Shown here piece after piece: positions 1 to 5,100 of a stretch of 7,497 nucleotides of DNA. The notes beneath the pieces are model-generated. The model made no database searches and was not told the DNA's origin. It worked only from the letters and a program-made list of their open reading frames with translations. The position numbers were made by a program, and so were the translations under genes. Within the stretch, counting starts at the first letter, position 1, and every line of letters begins with the position of its first letter. This stretch comes from Candidatus Omnitrophota bacterium (GTDB taxonomy: Bacteria > Omnitrophota > Gorgyraeia > Gygaellales > Profunditerraquicolaceae). The DNA lies in contig JAQUAP010000057.1 in assembly GCA_028687205.1 (NCBI GenBank), positions 1 to 7,497 on the forward strand, read 5' to 3'.

Positions 1-813
1 CATTAAAGAGGCTGCTTTTTCTAAAAGTTTTTTCGCCTCTCTAATCCTGCCTTTTTTAAAATACAGCCAACCCAGGCTGTCAATATAGGCGCCGTTATCC
101 GGCTCTAAGCGCAGCGCTTTCTGGATCATTACTTCGGCCTGATACAGGTTTTTATTCTGTTCGACAAATGCGTAGCCTAAGAAATTCAGGGCCTCGGCAT
201 AATCCGGGTTTAATTCCAGCGCCTTTTTTAACTCTTGCTCAAAAAGGCCTTCCTGCTTTAATTCGTAGTAAATACTCCCCAGATAAAAATGCGCCTCCGG
301 GTCTTTGGGAGAAAGAGCGGAAATCAGGCGATAGGTTTCTTTGGCCTCTTTTAACTTATTTTGTTTCAAATATAAAACGCCGAGGCTCTTATATATATCT
401 ATATCTTTGGGGCTGAGCTTCGCGGCCTTGAGCAGCGCGGTTTCATACGCGCTTACCGCTAAATCAACTTTGTTTTGGCTGGAATATAGAATAGCCAATA
501 TCGCGTGCGGCTCTATTGCTTCCGGAGCTAACTTTTCAACTTGTTTTAGCTCGCTGACTGCCGCGTCCAGCTCATTCTTCTTAATCAGGCTGGTAGCCAG
601 GTTGAGATGGATTAACGCCGCCTCAGCGTCGGCTAAAAGAGCTTTTTTATATTCCCTGATCGCCCAGTCTAGCTCGCCTAAGTCATCGTAGACAACTGCC
701 ATAATATAGTGGCTCAAAGATGATGCGACTTGCTTATCCGCGGCAAAAACAATACTCTTTACGGCAAGGAGAATTAGCCCGGCCGCCAGGATAGAGATAG
801 GCTTTCTAAGCAC
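1..813 (-). CDS. Secreted tetratricopeptide-repeat (TPR) protein, C-terminus cut by window edge
   Basis: I read 271 codons from a GTG at 813-811; the frame is open at position 1, so the C-terminus is missing. Residues 1-25 form a signal peptide: Arg-Lys near the start, a hydrophobic stretch (ISILAAGLILLAV), then VFAA before Asp26. No lipobox Cys is present, so export by signal peptidase I is likely. About seven TPR helix pairs follow from residue 33 to the edge, for example YDDLGELDWAIREYKKAL (42-59), LNPDYAEALNFLGYAF (201-216) and IDSLGWLYFKKGRIREAKKL (244-263). TPRs are protein-binding scaffolds; a partner cannot be named. GTG is the first possible start after the upstream stop and the only one that keeps the signal peptide; the later ATG (codon 38) would delete it. 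The nearby AAAGG lies very close to GTG, so translation probably depends on coupling to the upstream gene, which ends 6 nt before. Family and export are well supported; the role is unknown. Confidence 0.85.
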   Translation of the reverse strand, partial: MLRKPISILAAGLILLAVKSIVFAADKQVASSLSHYIMAVVYDDLGELDWAIREYKKALLADAEAALIHLNLATSLIKKNELDAAVSELKQVEKLAPEAIEPHAILAILYSSQNKVDLAVSAYETALLKAAKLSPKDIDIYKSLGVLYLKQNKLKEAKETYRLISALSPKDPEAHFYLGSIYYELKQEGLFEQELKKALELNPDYAEALNFLGYAFVEQNKNLYQAEVMIQKALRLEPDNGAYIDSLGWLYFKKGRIREAKKLLEKAASLM

Positions 814-819
814 TGCCTT

Positions 820-921
820 TTAACCCCAGGCCCTCTTCTTCAGATGGCGCAGGCGCCGACGCATCTTTTTTCTTTTATGCGTCTTGATTTTTTGTCTTTT
901 TCTTTTTTTACCGCAAGGCAT
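820..921 (-). CDS. 33-residue highly basic protein, AURKAIP1/COX24 (mS38/bS22-like) type, probable small ribosomal protein
   Basis: The ORF runs from ATG (921-919) to TAA (822-820). The product starts MPCGKKRKRQKIKTHKRKK and ends RHLKKRAWG; more than half of its residues are Lys or Arg. The PxGKKRKRxKxxTHKRKK pattern matches, from memory, the short bacterial proteins of the AURKAIP1/COX24 domain family, related to mitochondrial small-subunit protein mS38 and mycobacterial bS22, which bind rRNA. Start choice is firm: AAGGAG lies 6 nt upstream of ATG, and the length matches the family's usual 30-40 residues. It sits 73 nt after hisG, with a palindromic repeat between, and 6 nt before the TPR gene. 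The ribosomal role is inferred from family resemblance; it was not tested by alignment. Such genes are often missed because of their size. Confidence 0.72.
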   Translation of the reverse strand: MPCGKKRKRQKIKTHKRKKMRRRLRHLKKRAWG

Positions 922-927
922 AGCTCA

Positions 928-933
928 CTCCTT
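928..933 (-). promoter_or_regulatory. Shine-Dalgarno site of the 33-residue basic protein
   Basis: On the minus strand AAGGAG occupies 933-928, six bases before the ATG at 921. It fixes the start of the small gene. It overlaps the outer end of the palindromic repeat at 931-990, so the repeat supplies part of the ribosome-binding site. Confidence 0.75.
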
Positions 934-990
934 CGACTCGCTTCGCTCGCTCAGGATGCTTCGAATCGAAATGCTGAACGCAGTCGAAGC
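931..990. repeat. Imperfect palindromic repeat (CTTCGACT...AGTCGAAG type)
   Basis: The left arm begins CTTCGACT and continues through a CGCTTCGCTCG segment to CTCAGGAT. The right arm reads ATGCTGAACGCAGTCGAAG, whose reverse complement begins CTTCGACTGCGTTCAGCAT, so the arms pair except for a bulge of about eight bases on the left and a few mismatches. The centre holds TTCGAATCGAA. Elements with TTCGACT...CTCAG cores are common intergenic repeats in many bacterial genomes (from memory). It fills nearly all of the hisG to basic-protein gap, starting 4 nt beyond the hisG stop. It could be a non-autonomous mobile element, an mRNA stabiliser or a weak terminator; no U-run follows it on the minus strand. 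Confidence 0.65.
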
Positions 991-994
991 ACTT

Positions 995-1882
995 TTAATA
1001 TATTACTTTATTCAACGGGTATTCGATTATCCCTTGAGCTCCGGCATTTTTTAGTTCCGGGATAAGCACCCTGACTATCCTCTCGTCGATAATTGTCTCA
1101 ATGGCAAACCAGCCGTCGTCGGATAAACCGGAAATAGTAGGTTTCTTTAAGGCCGGAAGCTTAGCCAACACTTTTTTCAGGTTTTCCTTCCTGACGTTCA
1201 TTTTTAAGCCGACTTTTTCTTCCGCGGCAATCGCGCCTTTTAATAAAAGGGCGATCTGCCCCATTTTTTCTTTTTTCCATTTATCCGCGTAAGATTTTTT
1301 ATTAGCGATAAACTGCGTGGTAGACTCGCAAAGCGTGGCGATTTCAACTAATTTATTGGCTTTCAGGCTTGAGCCGGTCTCTGTCAACTCTACAATGGCA
1401 TCTACGAGGCCTGAGCTTACCTTGGCTTCGGTCGCGCCCCACGAGAACTCTACTTCAGCTTTAACCTTATTCTTCCGCAGATAATCCTTAGTGACATTGA
1501 CTAACTCTGTGGCAATACGTTTACCTGACATTTGCCTGATATTTTTTATCCCCGAATCCAGCGGCACAGCCAAAACCCACCTGACTTTATTTAAACTTTG
1601 CTTGGCGTAGGCTAAATCCGTAACCCGGACAACTTCAGACTTATTTTCCAGTATCCAGTCATTGCCGGTAATGCCGCAGTCAAGCGCGCCATCCTGGACA
1701 TAGCGGGACATCTCCTGGGCGCGCAAGAGAACCGGCTTAATCTCCGGGTCGTTTATCGACGGAAAATATGAGCGCTCATTGGGCAGGCTGACGTTAAATC
1801 CGGCTTTCCTGAACATCTTAAAGGTAGACTCCTGGAGGCTGCCCTTGGGTAAACCTAATTTTAATATTTTATTCTTTTCCAT
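995..1882 (-). CDS. hisG: ATP phosphoribosyltransferase, long form (HisG)
   Basis: This enzyme catalyses the first committed step of histidine synthesis, joining ATP and PRPP to give phosphoribosyl-ATP, in the cytoplasm. The 295-residue length and domain layout fit the long, histidine-regulated form that does not need HisZ. Visible marks are the N-terminal LKLGLPKGSLQEST (7-20), DCGITGNDWI (68-77), the PRPP-binding segment DAIVELTETGSSLKAN (161-176), and the ACT-like regulatory domain from about 225 to 293 (LKMNVRKENLKKVLAKLPAL, GWFAIETI, IPELKNAGAQGI). The ATG at 1882 is preceded by AAGAGGAT, with AGGA ending six bases before it. The start overlaps a small upstream basic ORF by 14 nt, suggesting translational coupling. 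No other his gene is in the window. Histidine feedback control is inferred from the presence of the C-terminal domain. Confidence 0.96.
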   Translation of the reverse strand: MEKNKILKLGLPKGSLQESTFKMFRKAGFNVSLPNERSYFPSINDPEIKPVLLRAQEMSRYVQDGALDCGITGNDWILENKSEVVRVTDLAYAKQSLNKVRWVLAVPLDSGIKNIRQMSGKRIATELVNVTKDYLRKNKVKAEVEFSWGATEAKVSSGLVDAIVELTETGSSLKANKLVEIATLCESTTQFIANKKSYADKWKKEKMGQIALLLKGAIAAEEKVGLKMNVRKENLKKVLAKLPALKKPTISGLSDDGWFAIETIIDERIVRVLIPELKNAGAQGIIEYPLNKVIY

Positions 1883-2003
1883 TGATTATCCTCTTGGCTT
1901 CAAGTTTGGCTTTCGGGCGGGAATAGACTTTTTTGCTTGATTTTACCCGCGTGCGGGGATTGATTACCCAACTTTTCCTCAACTTGACCGTTCTTTCTAA
2001 CAC
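1869..2003 (-). CDS. Small basic protein of unknown function overlapping hisG start
   Basis: A 44-codon frame runs from GTG (2003-2001) to TAA (1871-1869). The product contains SWVINPRTRVKSSKKVYSR (11-29), with the spacing W-x2-N-P-x-T-x-V-x2-S-K-K-x-Y-x-R that I associate, loosely and from memory, with short basic proteins in environmental bacterial genomes. I cannot name a family. The alternative start is TTG at 1982-1980, giving a 37-residue product beginning MRKSWV. The GTG lies only about three bases after the predicted transcription start, so it would be nearly leaderless; neither start has a clear Shine-Dalgarno site. The last 14 nt overlap hisG, as in coupled genes. It has no cysteine or membrane segment. 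It may be an RNA-binding or ribosome-associated protein, or a leader-type ORF controlling hisG; it could also be chance coding. Confidence 0.45.
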   Translation of the reverse strand: MLERTVKLRKSWVINPRTRVKSSKKVYSRPKAKLEAKRIINGKE

Positions 2004-2011
2004 GGTTATTC

Positions 2012-2040
2012 ATTATAACGGCTTAAGGCCTCTTTGTAAA
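2012..2040 (-). promoter_or_regulatory. Near-consensus sigma70-type promoter for the small ORF and hisG
   Basis: On the minus strand TTTACA (2040-2035) and TATAAT (2017-2012) are separated by exactly 17 bp. The -10 is a perfect match and the -35 differs at one position from TTGACA. Transcription would start at about 2006-2007, upstream of the small basic ORF and hisG. It lies between the large inverted repeat and the small ORF, the expected place for a new transcription unit after the giant gene. Confidence 0.68.
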
Positions 2041-2051
2041 GCAAAAAAGAC

Positions 2052-2122
2052 AAAATAATGGGGACGTTTCTATTTTTCTAACTATTTAAGCAACAGAAAA
2101 ATAGAAACGTCCCCTTTATTTT
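2052..2122. repeat. Long near-perfect inverted repeat; palindromic element and possible terminator
   Basis: Arms 2060-2079 (GGGGACGTTTCTATTTTTCT) and 2095-2114 are perfect complements over 20 bp around a 15-base loop. After a single T-T mismatch (2059/2115) the pairing continues for seven more base pairs (2052-2058 with 2116-2122). It begins nine bases after the stop codon of the giant gene and ends 11 bases before the -35 box of the next promoter. The size, the GGGGAC outer motif and the perfect arms resemble REP/MITE-type elements, including those linked with IS200-like (RAYT) transposases, from memory. Transcribed from either side it would fold into a very stable hairpin flanked by A/T-rich sequence, so it may also end the upstream transcript. 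Confidence 0.85.
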
Positions 2123-2131
2123 TATTCTCTC

Positions 2132-5100
2132 TTAGGTTAATGTCTCCGTAAGTACCAGCGCTTCCTTATAGGCATTGCTTGCCTCTTTAAGGCAGCATTG
2201 GGTCTCTTCAAGTATCCCTATCTTTACCAGCAGAACCATTAGTTGCTCTCTACGGCCTTCAAGTTCGCCTTTTTGGTTGCAGGCAGCCAGGAGCTCTTTA
2301 ATCCGTTCGCCGGAAGGAACCACTTCGCTTTGCACCATATTATCCAGTTGGCTGAATTCCCTATCTATATTGAACTTGGCTAGTTGCGCCTGGGTTAATA
2401 CCGGCAGCTTTGGCTTCAGGCCGGCAAAGTTGCCCAGCGGCTGATAATTGATCAGCATGGCATTAGCCCGGAAGTCAATACCGCCTGTATCTTTTACCGC
2501 CGAGCTGGCCTTTGCCATTCCCATATTTCTGAATACCGTGTCAAACTGGGTCTTAAGGCTCCTCCTTATCGGAGTTTTAATAGACTCAGGTAAATTCCAA
2601 ACGAATAATTTATACGGACCCCAGGCATTTTTCCTGTTGTCTACAAATACCTTATTGGGATCCTGCCCTTCTTTAACCGGATACTTCTGTAAAATAAAAT
2701 TTTTTATCTCGTTACCCAGTTCAGCGGGAAACTCAGAATGTTCAAGAATGGTATCCTGATAAGCAGTAGCCAGATGGACCTCGGCAACTGGATGTTGTTC
2801 GAGATAGCTTTTACCCTGCGTGTTTAGGAGTGTTTCGTCGATCTGGGTACCTTCAGGCGCGGGGTTACCGGCAAAAATTATAAAATACTGCTCAGGTAAA
2901 GTAGATGCACCATGCTGGACAACACCGGCAAGACCGTATGTCTCTCTGGCAAACTTACCCAATTCACCCAAGGTATTAAACCCTACCTTGGCCTTGGCTA
3001 CTTTACCCGCCGCGTCCCTGACGCCGCCATGTTTAGTTCCGGTCTGCACAGCGATTTTGGTTAAAGGTTTAAGCTCATAGCCAACCTGCTGGCTCAGAAT
3101 CCTTAGTGTCGCAAGATATCCATTCATAAAAGCCATCATATCTTCTGTGGTACTATTCTGCTGATTTGCTTTATCCAAACCCATGCCTATTTCACCAATC
3201 TCGCCGCCTAAATTCACTACAATACCCTGCTTATCCAAACCGAGCTCTCTTTCTAGTTGGCGAACATACAGAGTTAACTCTGCCGTTGTAATATAGTTAT
3301 TCTTTTGCTGCTCGTCGGCATTTGGTTTAGACCAATCTACCAGTTGTGACATATCCAGGTCTATCTGGTAAAAGCCTGCTTCTATGGCTTCGCGGATAAG
3401 TTTCTTAATTGCCTCTACTGCCTCAACTCCGTTCTTTAGATAATCTTTAGAAGCAACCTGGAAGTGGTCACCCTGTAGATATACAGGGTGCTTATAACCT
3501 TCCTTAATAGCTGCGGCTAACATTGATGTAGTGTACTCTGCCGGACGCTGACTAGTATAACTTATCTCTGATTTGGCAATCTCTAATATAAAAGAATCTT
3601 CCACTTTATTACTGACTGCAGATTGAAATACTGCCCTGGCAGTGTCATAAGCCATACCCCTTATATTGATAGCAGGGATTGTGTAGTGCCTGGAGTCTTT
3701 GGCCTTCTGGAGATAATGTTCATAAGTTGATAAAGGTTTAATACCTAAAGAAGCAGCAATATCCTTGATTAGTTTACGCGTCTGGCTTACTATTTCTTGA
3801 TCGGGATTAAAGGTAGCGTCGTAAACTAATTCATCAACCAAGCTATCCCTTAAGGCAAATTCGTCAATTACCTTAACGCCGGTAGGCGTCACTTCCACAA
3901 TACCCTTTAACGCCTCCATAACCGCTGATACGTTAGTAAAGTTAAGCTGGGGCTCAGTGGAAATCGCCGAGCTGGCGGAGGTTGTTGCGTCTAGAGTTCT
4001 AGTTACGGCATTAAGCTCTTCGTTGACCAACAAGAAAGCACTGGCTAGTGTTACATTTTCTTTCTTATCCTGAATAATCAATGTCTGAGCTTTATCGTAG
4101 ATAATATGTGCACGATCAGCTACAAAGTAGTTGGAGGTATTATTTTCCACACTTATACCCGGTATACTCTCTATCGCCTTATCAATAGCTGCCTTATCCA
4201 CTATCCCATTGATTGAGAAAGTAGCGAAAAGATACGAACCGCTAGTTACCGATGTCTGGTAGGCTTGATAAAGAATACCTGCTTTATCAAGTTCGTCGAC
4301 TTTTACAGGCGAGATATTTACTGCGGCCGAAATACCTTTTCCGGAGTCCAGCATTTCTGTACCTGGCCTAATGGACATAGAAAGGATCGCTGAATGTAAC
4401 TCTGCGCCAAGAGGTTTTACGGCATCGCTCACCGTATTAATCATTTTTAAGTAAGAATATTCTACCTGGTTGACATTGATAACTTTTATTTCGGGCCTTA
4501 AATCTCTCGGTAGGCTTGGTAAAACTTTAACTAAGCGTTTACTTTCGCCTGCCGCAAAGATTAACCCCATATCATTTTTATCAGTAAGCACAGGAGTAAT
4601 CTCAAGTCCCTCTATATTACCTAAATCTAAAGAGAACCTTATGCTATCAATAAAGGCGGCCATTTGGTCCTTGAAATTTTCCTTAGTAATACCCTCAATA
4701 ACAATACCCTCAAGGTTAAATCTAGCATCGCCCAAAAGCTTCCTTAAAAAGATTTGACCATTGCGCGATTTCATTTTTTCTTTTACCCCAGTTAAATAAA
4801 TACCAACTGCCTCTCCTCTAATTACTTTCTGGGGAACTTTAGGCATAGGCAATGGGCCTTCGCTAGCTATCCCTTCTAGTTCAGAAGCAGAGATAGCCTT
4901 AGGCGTCTTTACTTCTTTGGACGGCTTTGGAAGAGTTTTGAAGTCCTCTGTCCTCGTCCCTTTATCCCGGCTGATGAGAGTTCTTTTTAGCGAATCTAAT
5001 ACGCGCTTAGCATAACCCCATTCATTATCATACCAAACAGGCACTAGCACTCTTTTGCCGTCTGCCGATACCTTGATTAAAGCCAGATCTATTATTGCTG

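Noticed and set aside
341..691. Plus-strand open frame of 116 codons
   Set aside because: It is antisense to the TPR gene; the hydrophobic, Ser-rich product is what the complement of TPR helices gives.
931..990. Repeat considered as a CRISPR repeat or att site
   Set aside because: There is a single imperfect palindrome, no spacer-repeat periodicity, and no integrase or tRNA nearby.
833..994. Possible tRNA or structured RNA in the hisG downstream gap
   Set aside because: No cloverleaf or T-loop motif could be found; the region is explained by the small gene and the palindrome.
844..1065. Plus-strand open frame of 73 codons
   Set aside because: It is antisense to the 33-residue basic protein, the palindromic repeat and the end of hisG; no motif or good start signal.
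1901..2013. Alternative minus-strand frame starting ATG at 2013 (MNNRVRKNG..., 37 residues)
   Set aside because: Its start falls inside the predicted -10/transcription start region, and it lacks the patterned motif of the overlapping frame; it also ends before hisG without coupling.
2041..2131. Inverted repeat considered as an ordinary intrinsic terminator only
   Set aside because: The stem is far longer than usual and lacks the compact GC stem with directly following U-run; a palindromic element with possible terminator activity fits better.
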